A stretch of 64,000 bases of DNA from an uncultured Roseburia sp. (GCA_945836255.1 CAMAKU010000002.1:1-64000), one strand, 5' to 3'; shown: positions 1 to 9,957, counted from the first letter of the stretch. The notes: generated by a model not told the origin, from the sequence alone. Program-made: numbers and translations.

Positions 1-1
1 G

Positions 2-892
2 GCAGATGCGGCTGGACAGACCGTTGAGGCAGAAGTCATCACGGTAGATGTGATGGCAGAGCCGGAGGAACTGACGAAGACATCACAGGAAACGTTCCAG
101 ACAGAAGTTGTTGTGACAGAGCAGAAGACGGTCGCAGAAGTGGCGCAGGAGACGACCCGGCAGACTGGTACAGAAGAGGCAGAACCGGTGGAGACGGATG
201 CCACATTGCAGGCGGATACATCAGAAGTGTCCCGACAGTCTGAGATGCAACAGCAGAAAGGGCAGGGAGAGGCACAGGATGAGATGCCCCAGAACCAGAA
301 AAAGCAGGATGGACTGCATATGACAGAACAGAATGCAAAAATGGTACAGCAGCCCCAGACTTCTCAGATCAATCAGTATCATGCCACTACACAGGAGGTG
401 ACGTTGTCATCCGGTGAGACAGTGGATGTGAAGCACATTATTGATCAGATTGTGGAAGCGGCACGTACAACGATTTCCAATGAAACAACCACGATGGAAC
501 TATTGCTCAAACCGGAAGGGCTAGGCAAAATCCTAATGGAAGTATCGGAAGAGAATGGGCGTGTGACGGCACACATTTATACGCAGGATGAAAGCATCAA
601 AGAAGCGCTGGAGCAACAGATGTTCCAATTGAAGGAACAGATGAATCAATCTGCAACCAAGGTGCAATCCATCGAAGTATCGGTAGGAACCCATGAGTTC
701 GAAAAGAATCTTGAGGAAGGCCAACAGGAGCGACAGCAGGAAGAGGCACAACAGGAAAGCGGTAAGAGAAGCCGCAACATCAATCTGAACCTGAATCAAC
801 TGGATGAGTTACAGGGATTGATGACAGAGGAAGAACAATTAGTAGCAAAAATGATGCGGGATCATGGCAATACAGTGAATTTTACCGCATAG
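2..892 (+). CDS. fliK: Flagellar hook-length control protein FliK, C-terminal part (5' truncated by window)
   Basis: Frame is open from base 2 (ADAAGQTVEAEVITVDVM...). Gln/Glu-rich middle, then the FliK C-terminal domain pattern 'MELLLKPEGLGKILMEVSEENGRVTAHIYTQDESIKEALEQQMFQLKEQM'. Followed by flgD. Confidence 0.85.
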   Translation, partial: ADAAGQTVEAEVITVDVMAEPEELTKTSQETFQTEVVVTEQKTVAEVAQETTRQTGTEEAEPVETDATLQADTSEVSRQSEMQQQKGQGEAQDEMPQNQKKQDGLHMTEQNAKMVQQPQTSQINQYHATTQEVTLSSGETVDVKHIIDQIVEAARTTISNETTTMELLLKPEGLGKILMEVSEENGRVTAHIYTQDESIKEALEQQMFQLKEQMNQSATKVQSIEVSVGTHEFEKNLEEGQQERQQEEAQQESGKRSRNINLNLNQLDELQGLMTEEEQLVAKMMRDHGNTVNFTA

Positions 893-904
893 AAAGGAGA
901 ATGT

Positions 905-1558
905 ATGGCGATTGTCCAACCAATCAAAGACGGTCAGGTCGTGGTAGACGAGGCGGCCGCAAAGAAGAGCAGCGAATCTGACAAATCCAACACCTACGAT
1001 AAAGAAATGTTTCTAAAACTTCTGGTGGCAGAAATGCAGTATCAGGATCCGTTGGAACCGACCAGCAATACCGAGTATGTGGCGGAACTGGCATCTTTTT
1101 CACAGATTGAAGCAGTACAGGCAGTACAGCAACAGATGACAACCCTGGAAGCTAACTCGCTGGTGGGAAAATATGTGATTTTGCTTGATGGTGAGACTTA
1201 TGTATCGGGCAAGGTTGATTATGTGATGACAAAAGACGATGAGATGTTTTTATCCGTCAATGAAAAACTGTACAACATTAACAAACTGGATAGTGTGTGT
1301 GATGCAGAATACTATAACGGTGTACTTGGTTCGCAGACATTTGCAGAGATGATCAACGCATTGCCGGGTGTCTATACCTTAACACTTCAGGATGAGGAGA
1401 AACTTACGTCGGCCAGAAAATATTATGACGATATGACAGATTACCAAAAACAGTTTGTTTCTGCGGACAATGTAAAGACACTTGAGAGTCTGGAAGAGCG
1501 CATGGAAGTGCTGAAAGCGGCATCGGAAGCGTTGGAGTCACAGGAAAGTGAGGAGTGA
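905..1558 (+). CDS. flgD: Flagellar hook-capping protein FlgD
   Basis: 'YDKEMFLKLLVAEMQYQDPLEPTSNTEYVAELASFSQIEAVQ' is the classic FlgD N-terminus. RBS aaaggaga upstream. Confidence 0.93.
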   Translation: MAIVQPIKDGQVVVDEAAAKKSSESDKSNTYDKEMFLKLLVAEMQYQDPLEPTSNTEYVAELASFSQIEAVQAVQQQMTTLEANSLVGKYVILLDGETYVSGKVDYVMTKDDEMFLSVNEKLYNINKLDSVCDAEYYNGVLGSQTFAEMINALPGVYTLTLQDEEKLTSARKYYDDMTDYQKQFVSADNVKTLESLEERMEVLKAASEALESQESEE

Positions 1559-1562
1559 TGGT

Positions 1563-1973
1563 ATGAACCAGATCGGTAATTCCTTTACCTCTATCGAACA
1601 GGTCGCCAATCAATATCTGACCCAGGACGACAAGAAAACACAAAGGCAGAACTCAACAGGGGTATCTTTTGAAGATGTGTTGAGACAGCAACTGGCGGGT
1701 AACCGGATTGAGACCGATTCCACATTAAAATTTTCCAAACATGCGAATATGCGTCTGGAGCAGAGAGAAATCTCGCTTTCCACCGATCAGAGTCAGAGGC
1801 TGGAAGCAGGCGTACAGAAAGCAAGTGAAAAGGGGATAAAGGAGTCATTGGTGATTGTCGATTCTTTGGCGTTCATTGTGAATGTGCCAAATCAGACAGT
1901 CGTAACAGCCATGGACCAGACAGAGTCCATGGACAAAGTATTTACAAATATTGATGGAGCTGTAATTATTTAG
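1563..1973 (+). CDS. Flagellar operon protein (TIGR02530/FlgN-locus 'flg_new' type)
   Basis: 'LKFSKHANMRLEQREISLSTDQSQRLEAGVQKASEKGIKESLVIVDSLAFIVNVPNQTVVTAMD' between flgD and flgE. ORF track starts at GTG 1548, but ATG 1563 has a better RBS (gaggag). Confidence 0.85.
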   Translation: MNQIGNSFTSIEQVANQYLTQDDKKTQRQNSTGVSFEDVLRQQLAGNRIETDSTLKFSKHANMRLEQREISLSTDQSQRLEAGVQKASEKGIKESLVIVDSLAFIVNVPNQTVVTAMDQTESMDKVFTNIDGAVII

Positions 1974-2046
1974 CTGGACCTTATGGAAGCGAATGCCGTT
2001 GAATGACAGATACGGCGGATTACAGCATTTTAGGAGGTCATGAATT

Positions 2047-3726
2047 ATGATGAGAGCATTGTACTCTGGTGTGTCCGGACTTAAGACACATCAGACCAAG
2101 ATGGATGTTATCGGTAATAATATTGCCAACGTTAATACAATTGGATTTAAATCTTCTTCCGTAACGTTTTCAGATATTATGTACCAGACTACATCAGGAG
2201 CAACCGCTGCAACAGCCACAACCGGTGGAAAAAATGCAAAGCAGATCGGTCTTGGTGTTTCAACCGCGGCAACGAAGGTGAGCATTACCGCCTCCGGTGC
2301 AGCACAGTCGACAGGCGAAGCCTTCGATATTAAATTGACAGACAGTAACAGTACCAATTTCTTTATTGTGAATAATGGTTCGGAGAATCTCTTTACGAGA
2401 GCAGGATCGTTCTATATTGATGGTACCGGTAATCTTGCTATGACATCAACAGGTTATAATGTCATGGGCTGGCAGGTGGATCCCACCACAGGGGATATTC
2501 GGAAGGATACGGTTTCAGCACTGCGTATCATGCAAGCGGATAACCTGACGTCTGCACCGGAAGCAACCACCAATGCCAACGTAACCGGTTTGATCGATAA
2601 GAATGACACGAATGTAACCAGCGACAGTGGTTATTTTAGAACATTGACGTTCTATGATAATCTTGGTTATTCCTATACGGCAAAGTTTGCATTTAAGGCG
2701 GTGGATACAGATGCGGGAACGTATTCTGTGGAATTGACCAGCATCGTTGACAGCGACAATCAGGATATTTTAAAAGAATGGCTGGATAAGCAGGGCTTAG
2801 ATACTACTTCCCGCAGCGATGCATTGGATAAGATTTTTGGTAATGATACCAAGGCTGTGAAGCGTTTCACTGCAGGAAAAGATTATACCGTGGATGCGGT
2901 CAGTGGTACGGTATCCATTACGATCCCGGATGGCAATGATGCAACGACAGATACGTATTACCAATCAGACGCGGTGAAGGGCCAAGACGGTAAGCTGCTG
3001 GGATATAATTTCTGTCATAATACGGATCCGAATAAAATAGTGTTCCGCTCTATCGCGGAGATTTATGGAGTGGATGCACAGACAGCAGCATCCGGCACAT
3101 TGGCACTGGTGAAAGGCGGCCAGTTGGAACTGACCTATGACACAACCAATTATACCTTGCAGTTCAACACGTCAGATGGTACGTTCCGTTACATCAATTC
3201 CGCCGGAAATGATACAGTGATGTTGAATATGTCTTTACTGGGGGACAGTTTTGCAGATATTGAGATGGATTTCAGCCATATGCTCAATCAGGACAATGGC
3301 GGAAGTTCCACTGTGGAAGTAGAAAAAGGTGCCGATGACGGTAAGACTGGTATCGGCAAGAAATTAGGTGCATTGACCGGTGTTTCCATCGACGGAACAG
3401 GTCGTATCTATGGTTCTTATGACAATGGTAATACGGTGCTTCTGGGGCAGATCGCTGTGGCACAATTTGCAAATGCATCCGGTCTGGAAAGTCTGGGTAA
3501 TAACTGCTATGGAACGACCCTGAACTCCGGTGAATTTGATGGTATTGGTGTCGAGGTGACGGCAGATGGCGGAAGTATGACCACCGGTCAGTTGGAAATG
3601 TCCAATGTAGATTTGTCTGCTGAGTTCACGGAGATGATTACGACACAGCGTGGTTTCCAGGCAAATTCACGAATTATCACCACATCAGACACTTTGCTGG
3701 AAGAACTTGTCAATCTGAAGAGATAA
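2047..3726 (+). CDS. flgE: Flagellar hook protein FlgE
   Basis: N-term 'MMRALYSGVSGLKTHQTKMDVIGNNIANVNTIGFKSSSVTF' and C-term 'LSAEFTEMITTQRGFQANSRIITTSDTLLEELVNLKR'. Confidence 0.93.
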   Translation: MMRALYSGVSGLKTHQTKMDVIGNNIANVNTIGFKSSSVTFSDIMYQTTSGATAATATTGGKNAKQIGLGVSTAATKVSITASGAAQSTGEAFDIKLTDSNSTNFFIVNNGSENLFTRAGSFYIDGTGNLAMTSTGYNVMGWQVDPTTGDIRKDTVSALRIMQADNLTSAPEATTNANVTGLIDKNDTNVTSDSGYFRTLTFYDNLGYSYTAKFAFKAVDTDAGTYSVELTSIVDSDNQDILKEWLDKQGLDTTSRSDALDKIFGNDTKAVKRFTAGKDYTVDAVSGTVSITIPDGNDATTDTYYQSDAVKGQDGKLLGYNFCHNTDPNKIVFRSIAEIYGVDAQTAASGTLALVKGGQLELTYDTTNYTLQFNTSDGTFRYINSAGNDTVMLNMSLLGDSFADIEMDFSHMLNQDNGGSSTVEVEKGADDGKTGIGKKLGALTGVSIDGTGRIYGSYDNGNTVLLGQIAVAQFANASGLESLGNNCYGTTLNSGEFDGIGVEVTADGGSMTTGQLEMSNVDLSAEFTEMITTQRGFQANSRIITTSDTLLEELVNLKR

Positions 3727-3736
3727 TTAGTTTACG

Positions 3737-3767
3737 AAAAGGACCTGTTACGGATGCAGGTCCTTTT
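3737..3767 (+). terminator. Intrinsic terminator after flgE
   Basis: AAAAGGACCTG-ttacggatg-CAGGTCCTTTT, 11-bp stem ending in T tract. Confidence 0.8.
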
Positions 3768-3870
3768 GTTTGTTGAAAACACAGGATTTGTGGTCATCTA
3801 TTTTAGGAAAAAAATGTGCTGGAATTTTCGCAATTTGTGTAGAAATTTAGCAAATAAATGGAATTAAACG

Positions 3871-3899
3871 TAGACAAGAAAGACAAAATTTAGTAAGAT
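3871..3899 (+). promoter_or_regulatory. Candidate sigma-A promoter upstream of motA
   Basis: TAGACA (3871-3876), 17-bp spacer, TAAGAT (3894-3899). Lies downstream of the flgE terminator. Confidence 0.4.
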
Positions 3900-3969
3900 T
3901 AAATAAACGTGTAACTATGCGTTTTTGTGTGTAAAAACACAAGATATAGTTGATTAAGTAAGTGAGGCG

Positions 3970-4770
3970 GTGAGTAGATTGGATTTAGCATCGATCATAG
4001 GTTTGGTTTTGGGCGTTGTTATGTTTATCTTCGGTGTAATGTCTTCCGGAGGTAATCTGGTGGAGCAGTTTGTCCATGTCCCATCCATTCTGATTACGAT
4101 CGGCGGTTCGTTGTCGAGTACACTGACATCCTATAAGTTATCAGAATTTATTAGCGGGCTTAAGAGTATTACACTTGCCATCAAGGAACCGGCAGTGGGC
4201 AATCCGTCGGATGTGATTTCCAATATCATCAATCTCTCCAATATTTCCCGTAAGGAAGGACTTCTGGCGCTGGAAGAGGCGACACATGATATGGATGATG
4301 AGTTCCTGAAAAAGGGAATTAATCTTGTTGTCGATGGTACCGATCCGGATTTGGTGCGCGGAATTCTTGAGACGGATCTGATGAATCTGGAAGAACGGCA
4401 CAAAAAGGTGATTGGCTTCTGGGAGAAATGGGCTGAGATGGGCCCGGCCTGGGGTATGATTGGTACGTTGGTAGGTCTGGTTATTATGTTGAAGAATCTG
4501 GATGATGCTTCCACGATCGGACCGAATATGTCTACCGCTTTGCTGACGACGTTGTATGGTTCGTTGATTGCCAACTGGCTTGCAGGACCGACGGCCGCTA
4601 AGTTGAAGGCCAACAACGCCGTGGAAGTCATGATGAGAGAGATTACGGTGGAGGGACTTTTGTCGATTCAGGCAGGTGAGAACCCGCGTGTTATCGAAGA
4701 GAAACTTAAGTCATTCCTTGCTCCGTCTGACCGCAATAACAGAAGCGAAGAAGACGGAGGTGAGGCATAG
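3970..4770 (+). CDS. motA: Flagellar motor stator protein MotA
   Basis: MotA/ExbB family: 'PSILITIGGSLSSTLTSY', 'WAEMGPAWGMIGTLVGLVIMLKNLDDASTIGPNMSTALLTTLYGSLIANW'. GTG start. Confidence 0.94.
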   Translation: MSRLDLASIIGLVLGVVMFIFGVMSSGGNLVEQFVHVPSILITIGGSLSSTLTSYKLSEFISGLKSITLAIKEPAVGNPSDVISNIINLSNISRKEGLLALEEATHDMDDEFLKKGINLVVDGTDPDLVRGILETDLMNLEERHKKVIGFWEKWAEMGPAWGMIGTLVGLVIMLKNLDDASTIGPNMSTALLTTLYGSLIANWLAGPTAAKLKANNAVEVMMREITVEGLLSIQAGENPRVIEEKLKSFLAPSDRNNRSEEDGGEA

Positions 4771-5615
4771 TGGCGAGGAGGAAGCAGGAGGAGGCTCCCA
4801 AGGGTTCTCCGGCGTGGATGTCTACGTTTAGCGATTTGATGAATCTGCTTCTCTGTTTCTTTGTTTTGCTATTTTCTATGTCTACCGTAGATGCTGAGAA
4901 GTTTGAGATGGTTGTTCAGTCGCTACAGCAAAGTTTTAGTATTCTCCCGTCGGGAGGTGCTACGATTGGTGATGGCGAACTAATTTCTTCCGGTGTGAGC
5001 ATGCTGGATAAGTTCGATGTCTATTTCAACTCCTCATCCGCATTGCCGGAAGGTGATTATGAACCGGAGGATGAAGTGACTGCCACACAGTCGATTACTG
5101 CGGAAGAAGCCGAACAGGCATTGGATGCGCAGGGATTGACAGAGAGTGAACAGATGGCGGAACAGGTCAGTAGGTTGCTGGAGTCATATGGTTTGCAGGA
5201 TGATGTGGAAGTAGAGTTTAATGAACAATATACACTGATCAATCTCAACGGCGCGCTCCTTTTTAATGCGGGGGAAGCGGAAGTCCGACAGGAGGTTTTG
5301 CCGGTTCTTGAGAAGATTGCTGTGATTCTCAATAATTATTCCAACAATCTGATTGAGATTGAAGGGCATACGGATAATGTTCCACCTGCTGCAGGTGAGA
5401 CCTATGCCAGCAATGATATTCTTTCCATGTACCGGGCGCTCAATGTGGCGAATTATATGAGGGAACATACCACACTGAATCCGGCGCATATCAAGTCGTC
5501 CGGCAGAGGGGATTATGCTCCCATTGCCGATAATTCCACAGCGGAGGGCAGAGCCCGCAACCGGAGAGTGGAGATTAAGATATACAATTCCCTGAATTCA
5601 GACGGGATTGAGTAG
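4770..5615 (+). CDS. motB: Flagellar motor stator protein MotB (OmpA-like domain)
   Basis: 'PAWMSTFSDLMNLLLCFFVLLFSMSTVD' TM with motor Asp; OmpA-like 'EIEGHTDNVPP...LSMYRALNVANYMREH...SSGRGDYAPIADNSTAEGRARNRRVEIKI'. Confidence 0.94.
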   Translation: MARRKQEEAPKGSPAWMSTFSDLMNLLLCFFVLLFSMSTVDAEKFEMVVQSLQQSFSILPSGGATIGDGELISSGVSMLDKFDVYFNSSSALPEGDYEPEDEVTATQSITAEEAEQALDAQGLTESEQMAEQVSRLLESYGLQDDVEVEFNEQYTLINLNGALLFNAGEAEVRQEVLPVLEKIAVILNNYSNNLIEIEGHTDNVPPAAGETYASNDILSMYRALNVANYMREHTTLNPAHIKSSGRGDYAPIADNSTAEGRARNRRVEIKIYNSLNSDGIE

Positions 5616-5626
5616 AGAGGACAGAC

Positions 5627-6139
5627 ATGAAGAAGAATCTTATTACAGTAATTACATTAGCATTAGTAGTTGTCAATTTGGTGCTTACGGTGGTTCTGAC
5701 CATTACGATTATTCCGGAGACGCAGAAGGCAAATGAACTGATTACCAAAGTGTGCAGTGCCATTGATCTGGATTTGGAATCCGGAAGTGCTACCAGTGCC
5801 GCAAATATCCCGATTGAACAGATCGAGGTTTACAATATCGAAGACAGCATGACCATCAACTTAAAGCAAGGCGAGGATGGCAAGGATCATTTTGCCGTTA
5901 TTACCGTGTCCCTTTCCTTGGATACGAAGAATGAGGATTATAAGGATCTGCAGCCGCAGGTATCTGAGAAGGAGAAGTTGATCAAAGCAGAGATCAACAA
6001 TGTGGTGTCACAGTACACGCTTGAGGAGATTAAGAGCAATCAGAGTGCGGTTCAGCAGGAGATTCTGAAAGATTTACAGAAGATGTTTGCGTCTGATTTT
6101 ATTGTTGCCGTGGGATTCCCGGATGCACAGTATCAGTAA
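5627..6139 (+). CDS. fliL: Flagellar basal body-associated protein FliL
   Basis: Single N-terminal TM, position between motB and fliM, FliL-like C-term 'EEIKSNQSAVQQEILKDLQKMFASDFIVAVGFPDAQYQ'. Confidence 0.85.
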   Translation: MKKNLITVITLALVVVNLVLTVVLTITIIPETQKANELITKVCSAIDLDLESGSATSAANIPIEQIEVYNIEDSMTINLKQGEDGKDHFAVITVSLSLDTKNEDYKDLQPQVSEKEKLIKAEINNVVSQYTLEEIKSNQSAVQQEILKDLQKMFASDFIVAVGFPDAQYQ

Positions 6140-6175
6140 TTATTCGATAAATATAGCAACAGGTGGTGAGAAAAC

Positions 6176-7159
6176 TTGAGTGATATACTTTCTCAAAATG
6201 AGATTGATAATTTGTTACAGGCTTTAAGCAGTGGCGAAGTCGATGCGGAAGAGATGAAAGCCAGCAGCGAGAAACAAGTCAAGAACTACGATTTCTCGAG
6301 ACCATCCAAGTTTTCAAAAGAACATCTTAGAACATTGGAAATCATATTTGAACATTATGGGCGGCTGCTATCCACTAACTTGCCGGTATACCTTCGCAAG
6401 AACATACAGGTTGAGGTGATGAACTCGGAAGCAGTTACCTATATGGAGTTCTCCAACTCCCTGTCCAATCCGGTGTTGCTTGGAATTGTGAATTTCGAGC
6501 CATTGGAAGGAAACATTATTATCGAAATGGCATCCAAACTCGGTTATGCCATTGTAGACCGAATGTTGGGAGGAGAAGGCGAGCCACTGGATAAGATCCG
6601 CGAGTATTCCGAGATTGAATTGCTCATTATAGAACGGATTATGACGGCTTGCGTGCAGTTACTGCGTGAACCATGGGAGAACGTTGTAGATATTCACCCT
6701 CGTCTGGAACGAATTGAGACCAACTCTCAGTTTGCACAGATTATTTCGCCGTCTGAGATGATTGCAATTGTTACAATCAGTATTAAGATTGGTGATGTGG
6801 AAGGCTTTATGAATGTATGTCTTCCCTATATCACGCTGGAACCTGTGATGGATAAGTTGAATACCAAGTTCTGGTATTCCAATATGCAGGAACGTTCCGG
6901 TATGGAATATGCAGAGGCGATTGAATCCCTGATTTCTAAGGCAGTGATACCAGTTAAGGCGATTTTGGGGAACAGCGTGATATCCGTCAGTGATTTTTCC
7001 GGTTTACAGGTGGGCGACATTGTTCGGCTGGACACCAAGGTGAATCAGGAATTGGATGTCTATGTGGGCGATATCAAGAAATTTACTGCGCTGCCCGGTG
7101 CTTCCGGGGAGGATTATGCGGTTAGAATTACATCAGTCATAAGAGAGGAGCAGCAATAG
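6176..7159 (+). CDS. fliM: Flagellar motor switch protein FliM
   Basis: 'LSQNEIDNLLQALSSGE' CheY-binding N-term; 'YDFSRPSKFSKEHLRTLEIIFEHYGRLLSTNLPVYLR'. TTG start. Confidence 0.95.
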   Translation: MSDILSQNEIDNLLQALSSGEVDAEEMKASSEKQVKNYDFSRPSKFSKEHLRTLEIIFEHYGRLLSTNLPVYLRKNIQVEVMNSEAVTYMEFSNSLSNPVLLGIVNFEPLEGNIIIEMASKLGYAIVDRMLGGEGEPLDKIREYSEIELLIIERIMTACVQLLREPWENVVDIHPRLERIETNSQFAQIISPSEMIAIVTISIKIGDVEGFMNVCLPYITLEPVMDKLNTKFWYSNMQERSGMEYAEAIESLISKAVIPVKAILGNSVISVSDFSGLQVGDIVRLDTKVNQELDVYVGDIKKFTALPGASGEDYAVRITSVIREEQQ

Positions 7160-8347
7160 ATGAGCGACGGCGTATTATCTCAAGAAGAAATCAATGCGCT
7201 TCTAAATGGTGGTATTTCAGATGCTACAGATGATGTGGTAGAGGAAGATGAACTGACACCGGATGAGGTTGACACCATAGGCGAGATCGCCAACATCAGT
7301 ATGGGAACAGCGGCGACCACGTTGTTTTCGCTGGTCAACAAAAAGGTGGATATCTCCACACCGGTGGTCTCGATGGGTGTTTGGGACGATATCGTAGACA
7401 AATACGAAAAGCCCTGCGTTCTGGTTCGTATCGCTTATACCAAAGGACTGAATGGAAGCAATATTTTAGTTTTGAAAGAAACGGACGTGAAAGTCATTAC
7501 CGATCTGATGTTGGGTGGTGACGGTTCTAATACCGATGGGGAGATTGGAGAACTCCATCTGAGTGCCATTAGTGAGGCGATGAATCAGATGATGGGGTCT
7601 TCGGCGACATCGATGTCATCCATGTTGAATCAGATGATCGATATTAGTCCACCATCTTCGGATTTAATTGATTTACAGGAATCGTCAGACGGTGGCGATA
7701 TTGAGACCTTCTTAAAAGGCAGATTTGTGAAAATCACATTCCGAATGTTGATTGGCGATCTGGTAGACAGCGAGATCATGCAGTTATATCCGATATCGCT
7801 TGCCAAAGAGATGTGCCGTAATATCATGGCTAACATGGAAAGTGATTCGGCATCGACCGTAGATGAGGATGCGTATTCCGCCAGTGCACAGCCGCAGCCG
7901 GAACCGCAACCGCAGCCGGAACCGCAGCCACAGCCGCAGCCGCAGCCGATGGCACAGGATATGGGAATGGCACAACAGCCATATGCGCAGCCGATGCAAC
8001 AACAGGTTCCGCCACAGCAGATGCCGTACATGCAACCCTATCCGCAACAACAGGTGAATGTACAGCCTGCCCAATTTCAACCTTTTGCTGGAAACTATCA
8101 AGCACCTTTCCAGCCGGAAAATATAGATCTGATTATGGACGTTCCTTTGGAGGTTACTGTTGAGTTAGGCAGGACCCACAAGTCTATCCAGGATATTCTG
8201 GATTTTGCACCGGGAACGATCATTGAACTCAACAAGATCGCCGGCGAACCCATTGATGTTCTGGTAAATGGAAAGTATGTCGCAAAAGGTGAGGTTGTTG
8301 TGATTGAAGAATCATTTGGTATTCGAATTACCGAAATAATGAAGTAA
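7160..8347 (+). CDS. fliY: Flagellar motor switch phosphatase FliY (CheC-like + FliN/SpoA domain)
   Basis: Two CheC-type E-x2-N motifs ('GEIANISMGTAATTLFSLVNKKVDISTP', 'ISEAMNQMMGSSATSMSSMLNQMIDISPP'), P/Q/E repeat linker, C-term SpoA 'MDVPLEVTVELGRTHKSIQDILDFAPGTIIELNKIAGEPIDVLVNGKYVAKGEVVVIEESFGIRITEI'. Confidence 0.93.
   Translation: MSDGVLSQEEINALLNGGISDATDDVVEEDELTPDEVDTIGEIANISMGTAATTLFSLVNKKVDISTPVVSMGVWDDIVDKYEKPCVLVRIAYTKGLNGSNILVLKETDVKVITDLMLGGDGSNTDGEIGELHLSAISEAMNQMMGSSATSMSSMLNQMIDISPPSSDLIDLQESSDGGDIETFLKGRFVKITFRMLIGDLVDSEIMQLYPISLAKEMCRNIMANMESDSASTVDEDAYSASAQPQPEPQPQPEPQPQPQPQPMAQDMGMAQQPYAQPMQQQVPPQQMPYMQPYPQQQVNVQPAQFQPFAGNYQAPFQPENIDLIMDVPLEVTVELGRTHKSIQDILDFAPGTIIELNKIAGEPIDVLVNGKYVAKGEVVVIEESFGIRITEIMK
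7890..7950 (+). repeat. In-frame CAGCCG/GAACCG hexanucleotide repeat encoding (PQPE)n linker in FliY
   Basis: cagccgcagccggaaccgcaaccgcagccggaaccgcagccacagccgcagccgcagccg. Confidence 0.85.
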
Positions 8348-8367
8348 ATGATAAGGAGAATGAAAAC

Positions 8368-8730
8368 ATGGCAAAGAATATTTTGATTAGTGATGATGCT
8401 GCTTTTATGAGAATGATGATCAAGGATATCCTGACAAAGAATGGATATAATGTGGTCGGTGAGGCAGAAAATGGCAAGGTCGCAGTGGATAAGTATTTGG
8501 AATTAAAGCCGGATCTTGTACTGATGGATATTACAATGCCTGAGATGGATGGAATTGAAGCGCTCAAAGCAATCCGTGCAAAGGATGCAAACGCATGTGT
8601 CATCATGTGTTCTGCAATGGGACAGCAGGCAATGGTTATCGAGGCAATCCAGTCTGGAGCAAAAGATTTCATTGTTAAGCCTTTCCAGGCAGAGCGTGTC
8701 CTGGAAGCAGTGAAGAAGGTTATTGGCTAA
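8368..8730 (+). CDS. cheY: Chemotaxis response regulator CheY
   Basis: Single receiver with canonical DD, 'LVLMDITMPEMDG' and 'DFIVKPFQ'. Confidence 0.93.
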   Translation: MAKNILISDDAAFMRMMIKDILTKNGYNVVGEAENGKVAVDKYLELKPDLVLMDITMPEMDGIEALKAIRAKDANACVIMCSAMGQQAMVIEAIQSGAKDFIVKPFQAERVLEAVKKVIG

Positions 8731-8733
8731 GAT

Positions 8734-9111
8734 ATGATTCTATTATCGTCAACAGGTGAAAGTCTGTTCCAACTGCTTATTGTTCTATTTTGTTTTGTTG
8801 TGGTTCTGGTGCTGACCTATTACACTACCCGGTGGATTGCCGGTTATCAGAAGAGTCAGAGTATCAGCAGGAATCTCTCTGTGGTGGAGACACTGAAGTT
8901 GACAACGAACAAGTATATTCAGTTGATTCAGGCGGGAAAAGATACCTATTATGTGATTGCCATCGGCAAGGATGAGATCACGGTGCTGGGACAGTTGAGT
9001 GGAGATGAACTACGTGAACTCCCCACAGATAAGGATCAGGAGATTCCCACGGTCAAAGGTGATTTTTCAGATTTATTGCATAAGTTTAAAGACCAATTAC
9101 CTAAGAAATAG
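8734..9111 (+). CDS. fliO: Flagellar biosynthetic protein FliO/FliZ family
   Basis: N-terminal TM, 'SISRNLSVVETLKLTTNKYIQLIQAGKDTYYVIAIGKDEITVLGQL', upstream of fliP. Confidence 0.82.
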   Translation: MILLSSTGESLFQLLIVLFCFVVVLVLTYYTTRWIAGYQKSQSISRNLSVVETLKLTTNKYIQLIQAGKDTYYVIAIGKDEITVLGQLSGDELRELPTDKDQEIPTVKGDFSDLLHKFKDQLPKK

Positions 9112-9113
9112 TT

Positions 9114-9941
9114 ATGAGTAGTATGAGCAAAATAAAAAAAGGATATTGTATTTTTAGTCTGATGCTGGCTACCGTTGCCATTGTGGCAGCCATCTGGTTC
9201 ATGGCTTCGAGTACAGCATATGCCACAGAGTATGGAGCAACTGAGGGGGCACCCAATGCCAGTGACTGGGTTACTGGAGAAGGCGGTGTTTCTCTGACGT
9301 TTGAGTCTGACACCGGGACGCTGTCATCCTCCGTTCGTATTCTGTTGGTGATTACGGTTTTGGCGTTGGCACCATCGATTTTGATTATGCTGACGTCTTT
9401 TACAAGAATAATTATCGTGTTGCATTTCGTCCGATCTGCAATCGGTACCCAGACAGCACCACCGAATCAGGTGTTGATTGGTCTGGCGTTGTTTTTGACT
9501 TTGTTTATTATGTGGCCTACGTTTACACAGATTAATGAGCAGGCAATACAGCCGCTGGACAATGGTGAAATTACGCAGGAAGAAGCACTGGATCGGGCGG
9601 TAGTTCCGATTCGTAATTTTATGTATGGACAGACACAGGAAAAGGATTTGGACTTGTTCTGTGAGATTTCGGGAACCACCTATGAAGATTATGATGATGT
9701 GCCGTTTGTAGTGCTGGTGCCCAGTTTTATTCTGAGTGAATTGCGTCAGGCATTTATCATAGGTGTTGTCATCTACATTCCGTTTATCGTCATTGATATG
9801 GTTGTTGCATCGGTGTTGATGTCCATGGGTATGATGATGTTGCCGCCAACCACGATTTCCCTGCCGTTTAAGATTTTACTTTTTGTGCTGGCAGATGGAT
9901 GGAATCTGGTTGTGGGAGGTCTTGTGAAGACATTTTATTGA
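9114..9941 (+). CDS. fliP: Flagellar export apparatus protein FliP
   Basis: 'LSSSVRILLVITVLALAPSILIMLTSFTRIIIVLHFVRSAIGTQTAPPNQVLIGLALFLTLFIM...DMVVASVLMSMGMMMLPPTTISLPFKILLFVLADGWNLVVGGLV'. Confidence 0.96.
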   Translation: MSSMSKIKKGYCIFSLMLATVAIVAAIWFMASSTAYATEYGATEGAPNASDWVTGEGGVSLTFESDTGTLSSSVRILLVITVLALAPSILIMLTSFTRIIIVLHFVRSAIGTQTAPPNQVLIGLALFLTLFIMWPTFTQINEQAIQPLDNGEITQEEALDRAVVPIRNFMYGQTQEKDLDLFCEISGTTYEDYDDVPFVVLVPSFILSELRQAFIIGVVIYIPFIVIDMVVASVLMSMGMMMLPPTTISLPFKILLFVLADGWNLVVGGLVKTFY

Positions 9942-9957
9942 TGGGTTGTGAATTGGT

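Noticed and set aside
7630-8105. Several overlapping ORFs on both strands in the fliY repeat (for example Cys/Gly-rich CGCGCGCGSGCG)
   Set aside because: Artefacts of the CAGCCG hexamer repeat, which is open in several frames.
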